Below, piece by piece: positions 15,200-21,922 of a stretch of 23,206 bases of DNA (the first letter of the stretch is position 1; each line of letters starts with the position of its first letter). The stretch is from Ruminococcus flavefaciens (GTDB taxonomy: Bacteria; Bacillota; Clostridia; Oscillospirales; Ruminococcaceae). The stretch is taken from assembly GCA_002310115.1 (NCBI GenBank), contig DBYI01000046.1, forward strand, positions 1 through 23,206, in the 5' to 3' direction. The notes beneath the pieces were generated by a model. It made no database searches, had not been told where the DNA came from, and saw only the letters and a program-made list of their open reading frames with translations. The position numbers were made by a program, and so were the translations under genes.

Positions 15200-16224
15200 A
15201 AAAGATACTTAAAAAGATTAATTGCTGTTTGTTAACTTCAACGATATTATTGCCGAATATAATATCAAGCAATGCATTTGCAGCAGGGAATGCTAAAGAA
15301 GCATCACGGATAACAGGAACGAATAGCAGTGAAACTGTCAACGGAACTTCCGGAGATGACATACTTGACGGTTTAAATGGAGACGATTTTCTCTGCGGTT
15401 TCGGTGGCGAAGATACATATATCTTCGGAAAAGGCTATGGAAATGACTCAGTAAATGAATGGGGCAGCGATCACAGTTTTATTATTTTTAATGATGTTAA
15501 TTCCAATGAGATTTCTACTTCAATTGATAGCTCATATTCATTGGCAATATCTGTAAATGGTACAAAGGATACTGTTAGAATCACTAGTTGGGCATGGGGT
15601 GCTTCTACTTATACATTGGTATTTGCAGACGGAGCAGAAGGCTATATAAAAAAGGGTACAAATGAGCTCGTTCTTACAAAGGAGCCTGACTCTGTTGATC
15701 CGGTAGAAGAGGAAACAGTTGATCCAGTTGAAGAAGAAACAGTTGATCCAGTTGAAGAAGAAACTGTTGATCCAGTTGAAGAAGAAACAGTTGATCCGGT
15801 AGAAGAGGAAACTGTTGATCCAGTTGAAGAGGAGACTGTTGATCCAGCTGAAGATGAAACAGTTGATCCGGTAGAAGAGGAAACTGTTGATCCAGTTGAA
15901 GAAGAAACAGTTGATCCGGTAGAAGAGGAAACAGTTGATCCCGTTGAAGAGGAGACTGTTGATCCAGCTGAAGAGGAAACAGTTGATCCAGTTGAAGAAG
16001 AAACAGTTGATCCGGTAGAAGAAGAAACAGTTGATCCGGTAGAAGATGAAACTGTTGATCCAGTTGACCAAGTTACTGATAATGTTTCAGATGAAGATAC
16101 TGTAACATTTGAAGTAGGTGACGATGATTCTGTTGAACCAGTTGAAGAGGAAACTGTTGAACCAGTTACTGATAATGTTTCAGATGAAGATACTGTTACA
16201 ATTGAAATAGGCGACGATATGTAA
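15196..16224 (+). CDS. Secreted RTX-like calcium-binding protein with a long acidic tandem-repeat tail
   Basis: The 342-residue protein has a Sec signal peptide (1 to about 29, ending SSNAFA), so it is exported. About residues 45-80 hold RTX/hemolysin-type nonapeptides (GTSGDDILDGLNGDDFLCG, GGEDTYIFGKGYGND), which bind calcium. About 85-155 match the hemolysin-type calcium-binding-related domain that usually follows them (DTVRITSWAW ... YTLVFADGAEGYI). Residues 167-286 are fifteen VDPVEEET octapeptides, followed by two copies of TDNVSDEDTVT separated by EPVEEETVEP. The protein is very acidic and ends without LPXTG, membrane helix or other anchor. The start overlaps the upstream small gene (ATGA) and follows AAGGAG. 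RTX proteins usually leave through type I systems with a C-terminal signal. A Sec-exported version in a Gram-positive is less usual. Adhesion, calcium buffering or surface coating are possible roles. Confidence 0.82.
   Translation: MKKILKKINCCLLTSTILLPNIISSNAFAAGNAKEASRITGTNSSETVNGTSGDDILDGLNGDDFLCGFGGEDTYIFGKGYGNDSVNEWGSDHSFIIFNDVNSNEISTSIDSSYSLAISVNGTKDTVRITSWAWGASTYTLVFADGAEGYIKKGTNELVLTKEPDSVDPVEEETVDPVEEETVDPVEEETVDPVEEETVDPVEEETVDPVEEETVDPAEDETVDPVEEETVDPVEEETVDPVEEETVDPVEEETVDPAEEETVDPVEEETVDPVEEETVDPVEDETVDPVDQVTDNVSDEDTVTFEVGDDDSVEPVEEETVEPVTDNVSDEDTVTIEIGDDM
15694..16053 (+). repeat. Tandem array of fifteen 24-bp units
   Basis: Fifteen in-frame 24-bp units encode VDPVEEET, with variants VDPAEDET (unit 7), VDPAEEET (unit 12) and VDPVEDET (unit 15), then a decayed unit VDPVDQVT. 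Synonymous patterns recur in blocks (for example ccggtagaagagg versus ccagttgaagaag), which points to expansion by unequal exchange or slippage. Both strands stay open because the unit length is a multiple of three. Confidence 0.95.
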
Positions 16225-16286
16225 TATTGCAGCATAATTCTGAAAAAAACAGAGGCTGTAAAAACGAAGTTACAATATTCAAGAAT

Positions 16287-16315
16287 GGGGTCTCACGATG
16301 AGACCCCTATTTTTA
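16287..16315 (+). terminator. Terminator of the RTX-like operon
   Basis: GGGGTCTCA (16287-16295), loop CGA, TGAGACCCC (16299-16307), then TATTTTTA. It lies 63 bp after the stop codon. Confidence 0.9.
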
Positions 16316-16572
16316 CTTATTACCGCTAGAAGTCTCACACTTATAGAGGCCGAAGACGAAAAGCAGTAATAGGTTAAACTATGAATCCATGTCTCATGCT
16401 CTAAAGTGGCATTTCTGGCTTAAAAACAAAAGTAGTTGATCATATTGTAAACTTAACAGGATTATATCAAGGATATTGAAAACAAAGATAGTTACATATT
16501 CGTATATTATCATAGTTTCACCTCTACAAAAACTACCAAATGAAGCAATATTTGGAAATGCCAAGGCTATAC
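16316..16572. other. Intergenic region without a supported gene
   Basis: Between the RTX operon terminator and the DUF134 promoter I see no credible gene, RNA or repeat. Short open frames on the minus strand lack ribosome sites. Confidence 0.5.
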
Positions 16573-16613
16573 TTGACATAAGTCAATAAACGTGATATAA
16601 TTGACATAAGTCA
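16573..16613 (+). promoter_or_regulatory. Consensus promoter with two copies of a TTGAC-ATAA-GTCAA operator candidate
   Basis: TTGACA (16573-16578), 17-bp spacer, TATAAT (16596-16601). The palindrome-like TTGACATAAGTCAA (16573-16586) covers the -35, and a second copy TTGACATAAGTCA (16601-16613) begins on the last base of the -10 and covers the start site. This is a typical repressor-site placement. The DUF134 protein encoded next is a candidate ligand by inference. Confidence 0.7.
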
Positions 16614-16629
16614 GAAATGAGACGCAAAA

Positions 16630-17346
16630 ATGCCAAGGCCACAGAAATCACGTCGTATTTGCTGTTACCCTGATTACTGGAGCTTTGCGCCAGATCAGGA
16701 TAAAGCAAAAGATATGGTCATTATGATGCTTGATGAGTTTGAAACCATACGTCTTATAGACTATTTCGGTAAGACTCATGAACAGTGTGCCGTTGAAATG
16801 AACGTGGCAAGAACTACTGTTACGGCGATATATGACACGGCAAGAAAAAAGCTAGCTCAGGCGTTGGTAGAGGGCAAACGTATCGTAATTTCAGGTGGTA
16901 ATTATACTCTTGACAACACTATTTCAGAGAAGATAACACAGAAAGGAAGTACTATTATGAGAATTGCAGTAACCTATGAAAATGGATTGATCTTTTAGCA
17001 TTTCGGCAGAACTGAACAGTTCAAGCTATATGATGTAGCTGACGGTAAGATAATAAACGAACAGGTTGTTGGCACAGACGGCGCAGGACATGGCGCTCTT
17101 GCAGGATTCCTGAAGAACGCACAGGCTGATGTGCTCATCTGCGGAGGTATTGGTGGCGGAGCACAGATGGCGATGCAGGAGGTTGGTATCGCTTTCTATG
17201 GTGGAAATAGTGGAAGTGCTGACGAAGCTGTTGCTGCTTTCCTTGCACAGACACTTGTTCAAAACTCCAATCCGACCTGTGATCACCACGCTCATGAACA
17301 TGGTGAGGGACATTCATGCGGAAGTCATAGTTGTCGTAATAACTAA
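16630..17346 (+). pseudogene. DUF134-NifX/NifB-type fusion interrupted by an in-frame amber codon
   Basis: The first 95 residues are a DUF134 DNA-binding domain (MPRPQKSRRICCYPDYWSFA, DEFETIRLIDYFGKTHEQCA, MNVARTTVTAIYDTARKKLA). The second domain begins MRIAVTYENGLIF and should continue with Q, but codon 123 (16996-16998) is TAG. The frame then stays open without another stop for 115 codons: HFGRTEQFKLYDVADGKI ... GGIGGGAQMAMQEVG, ending in a His/Cys-rich tail (CDHHAHEHGEGHSCGSHSC). This is the dinitrogenase iron-molybdenum cofactor domain found in many non-nitrogen-fixing anaerobes. One CAG to TAG change explains the break. An internal AAAGGAAG and ATG (16957) could start the second domain alone but would meet the same stop. 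No strong ribosome site precedes 16630. Confidence 0.85.
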
Positions 17347-17461
17347 GAAAATGCTTTATGATCAGCGAGGTGAAGCAGCTAAAATCACAGATAGAAATGT
17401 CACTGTAGGCCATAATTGTAATGCATAATGTCACCTTTTATTTTATCCCTGTTTATAGCAA

Positions 17462-17512
17462 AAAAAGCCTTGGAATCGCCGTTCGGAAGAGCGGCGACGC
17501 CAAGGTTTTTAT
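17462..17512 (+). terminator. Terminator after the DUF134-NifX gene
   Basis: CCTTGG (17468-17473) pairs with CCAAGG (17500-17505), with an inner CGCCG/CGGCG stem, flanked by A on the left and TTTTT on the right. It lies about 120 bp after the stop. Confidence 0.85.
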
Positions 17513-17621
17513 CATTTTTCCGTCAAACTCGGGTAATAACAGATAATACCGAAAAAGTCAATTAACAAAATTGGGCTATATTAACGAAGAAGTTCCCTTG
17601 GTGGGGGAAATGTCATTAAGG

Positions 17622-17658
17622 AAAAAGCTCTCAAGCCGAAACGGAGAGAGCTTTTTTA
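17622..17658 (+). terminator. Orphan terminator hairpin
   Basis: AAGCTCTC (17625-17632) and GAGAGCTT (17646-17653), then TTTTT. A terminator for the DUF134 gene already exists upstream, so this one would end a separate short transcript of about 100 bases or is a relic. Confidence 0.6.
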
Positions 17659-17682
17659 TTAAGAACAGGAGGTCGATAACAC

Positions 17683-17839
17683 ATATTTATCTATATCACG
17701 GCAGAATACCCCCACTTCTAAGCGAAGCGAAAGTGGACACGCCTGTAAGAATAAGGGTTGCCTGATTTTTAGGTGGAAACTTAAATACCATTCTTCTTAC
17801 GAAGCCCCTTCCTCTTTATAGGTAGGGGAGAGTTCACTA
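17683..17839 (+). repeat. Dispersed repeat copy B (full length, MITE-like)
   Basis: This 157-bp copy starts ATATTTATCTATATCACGG and ends GGGGAGAGTTCACTA, the same ends as copy A in opposite orientation. It differs in the middle, where GGACACGCCTGTAAGAATAA replaces the shorter GGGGATGAATGCC block. Its last three bases CTA form the stop codon TAG of the lipoprotein gene on the other strand. Confidence 0.78.
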
Positions 17840-18613
17840 TTCAAGGAATGAAAGGTCATCAAATGTATACTGATTGCCTACAGCTATCCAGTTCTTTGAG
17901 CCGAATTCATTGTATGCGTTGTTGTATTCAACTTCACTGACGACGTCATCGTTCACTTTGTAAGTAACATTTTCTTTCCCTACTGCTCCTGAATCTTCGA
18001 AAGTTCTCTGGACAAATGAAAGTCCATGGTTTTCGTATTTATGCATAACAGAATAATGAAGTCCCTGCTTTACATCTTCAATTCCTATAAGATTTTCCCC
18101 GGGACAGATAAATACGCCGCCGTATGCGCCATAACGTACTGGCTCTCTATTATCGTTAAGAACAGGAACTGCATTTCCGTTTTCATAATAATAAAACATA
18201 ACGCCTTCAATATGGGCCTGAGCTTCTGATATAAGCAATTCAGGAGTTCCGTCGTTATCAATGTCCTGAATATCCCATGTTGACATATCACCGTAGTTTT
18301 CTGAATTCATAAAATCAGTTAGGGTATTCTTGTATGCTGCTTTCCAGTCTGCGGTATTATCTTTGTCAACGGTCGAAGCATTTTTCATTGGCATAGCAGC
18401 TTCAGTAGATGGTACGGAAACAGTTGCAGTATCTGTTTTAACAGTAGTTATGGCTGAATTTGCTGATGTTGTGACATCGTCGACTTTTAACATAGTTGAA
18501 GCAGTGTTTATGATATGGTTCATTGCATTGCTGTTGGCAGTTTTTGAGACTTTGCAGCCAACAAGGCCTAAAGATACGGTGGTTAATACAGTGATAAATA
18601 ATGCCTTTCTCAT
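17837..18613 (-). CDS. Lipoprotein with a calcium-loop-like D-x-D-N-D-G-x-P-E-L motif
   Basis: The 258-residue protein starts MRKALFITVLTTVSLGLVGC, a lipoprotein signal with lipobox LVGC and modified Cys20, so it is attached to the outer face of the membrane. An ATG at 18709 is in frame, but the ATG at 18613 follows AAGGAG and begins the signal peptide, so it is chosen. After a Ser/Thr/Ala-rich linker (about 21-95) comes a folded part with DIQDIDNDGTPELLISEA, an FG-GAP/EF-hand-like loop close to LDDFNNDNVPELLI in the protein at 7444-8850. It is monocistronic. The stop codon is formed by the end of repeat copy B, so the original C-terminus may have been altered. Function unknown. Confidence 0.82.
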   Translation of the reverse strand: MRKALFITVLTTVSLGLVGCKVSKTANSNAMNHIINTASTMLKVDDVTTSANSAITTVKTDTATVSVPSTEAAMPMKNASTVDKDNTADWKAAYKNTLTDFMNSENYGDMSTWDIQDIDNDGTPELLISEAQAHIEGVMFYYYENGNAVPVLNDNREPVRYGAYGGVFICPGENLIGIEDVKQGLHYSVMHKYENHGLSFVQRTFEDSGAVGKENVTYKVNDDVVSEVEYNNAYNEFGSKNWIAVGNQYTFDDLSFLE

Positions 18614-18790
18614 TTTGATAATCTCCTTATATATATTTACAAGAGTGTTGTAGCCCCCTGTATTTTTGCTTTCATTAATAACATTCGTAAAAAGAATCCT
18701 AAGTGTCACAAAAATAATAAAATATCTATGATTATTATTGCACCAAAAACAAAGAGGTGCGGTTTTGTGTGTTTTTTTACTGAGACAAGA

Positions 18791-18821
18791 TAAAAAATTC
18801 TCACAGCCGAAACTGTGAGAA
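18791..18821 (-). terminator. Terminator of sigma pair 3
   Basis: On the minus strand TTCTCACAG, loop TTTCGG, CTGTGAGAA and TTTTTTA form a strong intrinsic terminator, about 12 bp after the anti-sigma stop. Confidence 0.85.
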
Positions 18822-18832
18822 CTTTATTGTTT

Positions 18833-19963
18833 TTAGTCTGTGATCTTGTCATCGATAAGCTGAAGAGCAACAGGTCTATTCCCCTCATAGACAATCTTCC
18901 ACGCTGCCTGATCGTGATTCCAGGGCTCACATGAATAAAGCATTTTATCATCATTTGTAAAGCTATAAAACGAGTGTTCTGTATCGGTTTTAAGCTCCCA
19001 TTTCTCCTTAGAATCAGGATCATAACACCATATGCCCGATCCATCACTTCCATAGTTTTCCGGATCATCATGATCAACATATAAAAGGATATGTCCGATC
19101 GTACCTGCATAAAAAGGTTTTTCTTCTTTGGGTTTGAGATATGTTTTGCCATCTGCAAATATGATCAGTACTTCAGATTCTTCAGTTACGTCACTGCCGT
19201 TGTAAACCTCAAAGGATTTCACCTCTTCGCAAAAATTGCAGATGAAATCGTGAACCCAGCTTCCATCAGGCAAGAGTGCCTTGCCATTTTCAGTAGGCAT
19301 ATACTTCCGTTCTGAAGCTTCGCCTATCGGAACTAATTCAATATCCCGATCTCCTATAATATAATGCGTATTTGTATCCGATCCACCAGTATCATCGTAA
19401 GGTATTCTTTCCGTAAGCTGTTCAAGAAATTCTCCGTTTATACCGTCAATCAGTATCTTATAGTAATATGTTTTCTCCTTGTTATATATTGTTAAGATTA
19501 AATTACCCTGATCCGCCTCCTTATAGGAGAATACTGTACCAGCCGAAGCAGAGTATATTTTCTTTTTTTTGAGTGTCTGGCGATCAATTCTGTATAACTT
19601 TTGTTTATACTTATAATACAGACCGTTTTCATATACAGACCAGTTGTCTACCCAGTAAGCACTTACGGCCTTTTTGGCGCTGCCGTTTGAATATCTCCAT
19701 ATACCACTGTACGGATAAAAATAGTAGTACTGATCGTCCACAATTGTTCCCGGCAAAGCGCCGCACCCTAAGCTGAAATAACCTAATCTATGCAGTACAT
19801 TGAACCCGCCGGGTGCTATACCGCCTAATACAATACACAGACACGCAGCAGTTGCTAACCATTTGGTCCATTTTGGCATTATTGCTTTCTTCTTTTGCTT
19901 TGCCTCTTCAATAATATTATCATCAACATTTCCGATCATATCGAGCAGATCATTTGCTTTCAT
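18833..19963 (-). CDS. Membrane-anchored probable anti-sigma factor with propeller-like exterior (pair 3)
   Basis: The 376-residue protein has a charged cytoplasmic N-terminus (LLDMIGNVDDNIIEEAKQKK), one membrane helix at about 33-50 (WTKWLATAACLCIVLGGI) and an exterior part rich in tyrosine and tryptophan. Repeated strands such as DDQYYYFYPYSGIWRYS, ENGLYYKYKQKLYRID and GSGIWCYDPDSKEKWEL look like DUF5050-type beta-propeller blades. It starts one base after the sigma stop codon, with its AAGGAGG site inside the sigma gene, so the pair is coupled. Position and topology make it the likely anti-sigma and sensor. The ligand is unknown. Confidence 0.78.
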   Translation of the reverse strand: MKANDLLDMIGNVDDNIIEEAKQKKKAIMPKWTKWLATAACLCIVLGGIAPGGFNVLHRLGYFSLGCGALPGTIVDDQYYYFYPYSGIWRYSNGSAKKAVSAYWVDNWSVYENGLYYKYKQKLYRIDRQTLKKKKIYSASAGTVFSYKEADQGNLILTIYNKEKTYYYKILIDGINGEFLEQLTERIPYDDTGGSDTNTHYIIGDRDIELVPIGEASERKYMPTENGKALLPDGSWVHDFICNFCEEVKSFEVYNGSDVTEESEVLIIFADGKTYLKPKEEKPFYAGTIGHILLYVDHDDPENYGSDGSGIWCYDPDSKEKWELKTDTEHSFYSFTNDDKMLYSCEPWNHDQAAWKIVYEGNRPVALQLIDDKITD

Positions 19964-19964
19964 T

Positions 19965-20519
19965 TTAATAGCCCTCCTTTTCGATCATGGTACGGAGCTT
20001 ATTTCTCGTCCGATACAACATGGATTTGATCTTGCTCTCAGAAAAGGCAAACTGTTTTGCAATATCAGAAACAGCATCCATATACCAGTATCGGCATATG
20101 AATACCTGACGTTCAGTCTGAGGAAGCGCCAAAAGAAAATCATTCAGTTTCTTTTGCAGTTCAAGTCGTTCAACCTCAGCCATTATATCTCCGGTTCCTG
20201 ATACACATTCTTCCAATTCATCAAGAGCAAGGGCTGTTACGCCTCCGCCGCGCTTTTCAGCGCTGTACTTTCTCCATAAATCAATGGATATCCGGCGGGT
20301 TATCTTCCCTAAAAAGGTTGAAAGAATTGAAGGACGGTGAGGCGGCATGGACTGCCATGCATCATTGTATGTATCGTTTACACATTCTTCTGCGTCTTCA
20401 GTATTATTGAGAATCTGATATGAAATACTGTGGAGATATTTTCCATACTTTTCTGCTGTTTTAGAGATAGCGCTATCATTTCTCTCCCAGTACAGATCAA
20501 CAATATGATTATCCTCCAT
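19965..20519 (-). CDS. ECF-type RNA polymerase sigma factor (pair 3)
   Basis: The 184-residue protein has region 2 (EDAEECVNDTYNDAWQSMPP, TFLGKITRRISIDLWRK) and region 4 with helix-turn-helix SDIAKQFAFSESKIKSMLYR. It is a clear paralogue of the sigma at 10075-10632. The ATG at 20519 follows AGGAGGTG. The stop lies one base before the anti-sigma start. A candidate self-regulated element ATGCAACC lies at 20592-20599. This sequence aligns best with the common clostridial ECF group that pairs with one-helix anti-sigmas, and the target promoters are unknown. Confidence 0.93.
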   Translation of the reverse strand: MEDNHIVDLYWERNDSAISKTAEKYGKYLHSISYQILNNTEDAEECVNDTYNDAWQSMPPHRPSILSTFLGKITRRISIDLWRKYSAEKRGGGVTALALDELEECVSGTGDIMAEVERLELQKKLNDFLLALPQTERQVFICRYWYMDAVSDIAKQFAFSESKIKSMLYRTRNKLRTMIEKEGY

Positions 20520-20591
20520 TCGAACACCTCCTGTTAATCTAGTTTCTATTTGAAAGATCCTTCATATATCTACTCGTAATAAATTGGATTT

Positions 20592-20599
20592 GGTTGCAT
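20592..20599 (-). promoter_or_regulatory. Candidate ECF -35 element ATGCAACC (sigma pair 3)
   Basis: Minus-strand ATGCAACC lies 73 bp before the sigma start, followed 16 bp after GCAACC by GAGTAGATATATG. The octamer is identical to that before sigma pair 2. Confidence 0.55.
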
Positions 20600-20605
20600 T
20601 CTAAC

Positions 20606-21072
20606 TTATGAAAATTTTGTACCTGATGAAATAAATGAACTTGGAGAAAGAAAGCTGAGATCACTTCCCAACTGCTCGACGTTTATGTATAGATCCGATT
20701 GATTCGAATGGTAAAACGAAGTGCAGGAAAAAGCGGAACAGTTTTATTTTTGCACTTTACATACAGTTTTAGGATTTTTCTGAAAAAGCTATACTCTAAA
20801 TTTGCTTTTATTATAGAAATACAGGTGAAAAGCAGAATCCTATTAAAACATAAATCTGCCGAAAATTCGCTATCCTCTGCTTGTGATACTGAATACAGAG
20901 TAGAATACATAATCATAGTTAATAGCATGATGACTGGCTCAAAAAGGACGATAATTTGTTTTATATTGAGCGTTCCAAAGTAGCAAATCAACTGATTTAC
21001 AATCTTGATATATTTGTAGTCTCTGATTGTTAATGGGAAAAAGTAAGTTTTTTTGAAGTCAACTCTACGCAG
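20606..21072. other. Gene-poor stretch with possible coding remnants
   Basis: On the plus strand 20611-20702 reads FVPDEINELGERKLRSLPNC and on to a stop, which looks coding but has no start. On the minus strand about 20683-21040 is open and encodes a hydrophobic segment (IIVLFEPVIMLLTMIMYSTL) with no start codon preceded by a ribosome site. Both may be fragments of lost genes. Neither matches a family I know. Confidence 0.35.
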
Positions 21073-21078
21073 CGTGGA

Positions 21079-21107
21079 TTGACGTTGTTTCTCCTCGGGA
21101 TTATAAT
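21079..21107 (+). promoter_or_regulatory. Promoter of the flavoprotein gene
   Basis: TTGACG (21079-21084), 17-bp spacer, TATAAT (21102-21107). Confidence 0.75.
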
Positions 21108-21147
21108 AAAAACAGATATTTCTGAAACCTACAAGGAGATGGTTATT

Positions 21148-21837
21148 ATGAAAATACTTGTTCTGAACAGTAGTCCAAAACGTGAAAAAAGTGACACAAT
21201 GCACATAACCCGAGCATTCCTTGACGGCATGAAAGATGCAGCACCGCAGGAAGTTCACATAGTCAATATCATCGACAAGCATATCGAATTCTGCACAGGC
21301 TGTTTCACCTGTAAACGTAACGGCGGAGAATGCATACACAACGATGATATGAGTGCGCTTCTCGATGAGGTTCTGGAGAGCGATCTCCTGCTGATGAGTT
21401 ATCCACTCTACGCTTACGGAATGCCTGCACCGCTGAAAGTATTTATCGACCGTACAATGCCGCTTTCAAGTATGGCAATGAAAAGGCAGGGAGACCGATA
21501 TGTTCATGTTGAACAGTTGGATTTTTCGCATCTGAGATTCATGATGATCTGCGGCTGCGGATTTCCAAATAGTAAGCAGAATTTTGAGCCTGTCGTAACT
21601 CAGTTCAAGCTGATGTTTCCGAGCGATCATACCATCATAACCGTTCCCGAAAGTCCGATGTTTAACGCTCCTGAAGCTGCAGAGGTGACGGCCCCGAGAC
21701 TTGTACTTGTCAGACAGGCTGGAAAACAGTACGCTGAAACCGGTGAGATAGATAATGATTTCCTTGCAGAGATATGCTCTCCGATGATACCGGAAGATGT
21801 GTATGCTGCAATATGTAATGGTGAGATAAAAGGATAA
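21148..21837 (+). CDS. NAD(P)H-dependent flavodoxin-fold oxidoreductase
   Basis: The 229-residue protein has the flavodoxin-like fold of the NADPH-dependent FMN reductase family. ILVLNSSPKREKSDT (3-17) is the phosphate-binding loop for FMN. CTGCFTCK (49-56) with Cys62 is the conserved cysteine motif of the iron-sulfur flavoprotein-like branch, and SYPLYAYGMPAPLKVFIDR is the second flavin-contact segment. ATG codons at 21079, 21139 and 21148 are in frame. The AAGGAG at 21133-21138 is placed correctly only for 21148, and the promoter overlaps the first. It should be a cytoplasmic electron-transfer or quinone/xenobiotic reductase. The substrate cannot be told. Whether it holds an Fe-S cluster is uncertain. 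Confidence 0.88.
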   Translation: MKILVLNSSPKREKSDTMHITRAFLDGMKDAAPQEVHIVNIIDKHIEFCTGCFTCKRNGGECIHNDDMSALLDEVLESDLLLMSYPLYAYGMPAPLKVFIDRTMPLSSMAMKRQGDRYVHVEQLDFSHLRFMMICGCGFPNSKQNFEPVVTQFKLMFPSDHTIITVPESPMFNAPEAAEVTAPRLVLVRQAGKQYAETGEIDNDFLAEICSPMIPEDVYAAICNGEIKG

Positions 21838-21842
21838 AAATC

Positions 21843-21866
21843 AAGGCGCAGTTTTGCGCCTTTTTA
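21843..21866 (+). terminator. Terminator of the flavoprotein gene
   Basis: AAGGCGCA (21843-21850), loop GTTT, TGCGCCTT (21855-21862) and a T-run, directly after the stop codon. Confidence 0.9.
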
Positions 21867-21922
21867 TATTTTTCAAGTGTTCTGTTTCGATCATATTAGT
21901 CTCATTATATCGGAATATGCTT

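Noticed and set aside
15694..16053. Regular repeat that could suggest a CRISPR array
   Set aside because: Units are 24 bp, directly adjacent, in frame and without spacers, so it is a coding tandem repeat.
15538..16235. Two long minus-strand open frames (177 and 197 residues) opposite the RTX-like gene
   Set aside because: They are open only because the 24-bp tandem unit is a multiple of three and lacks antisense stops. Their products are low-complexity (SSSTGSTV and NWINSF repeats) without ribosome sites.
17571..17765. 64-residue plus-strand frame
   Set aside because: It crosses an orphan terminator and runs into repeat copy B, with no ribosome site.
18706..19158. 150-residue minus-strand frame overlapping the anti-sigma of pair 3
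   Set aside because: It lies in another frame of a well-supported gene, has no ribosome site, and extends across that gene's terminator.
20683..21339. 218-residue minus-strand frame opposite the flavoprotein gene start
   Set aside because: The N-terminal third is antisense to the flavoprotein and its promoter. Only the hydrophobic C-terminal part looks gene-like, and it has no start, so it is described as part of a gene-poor stretch.
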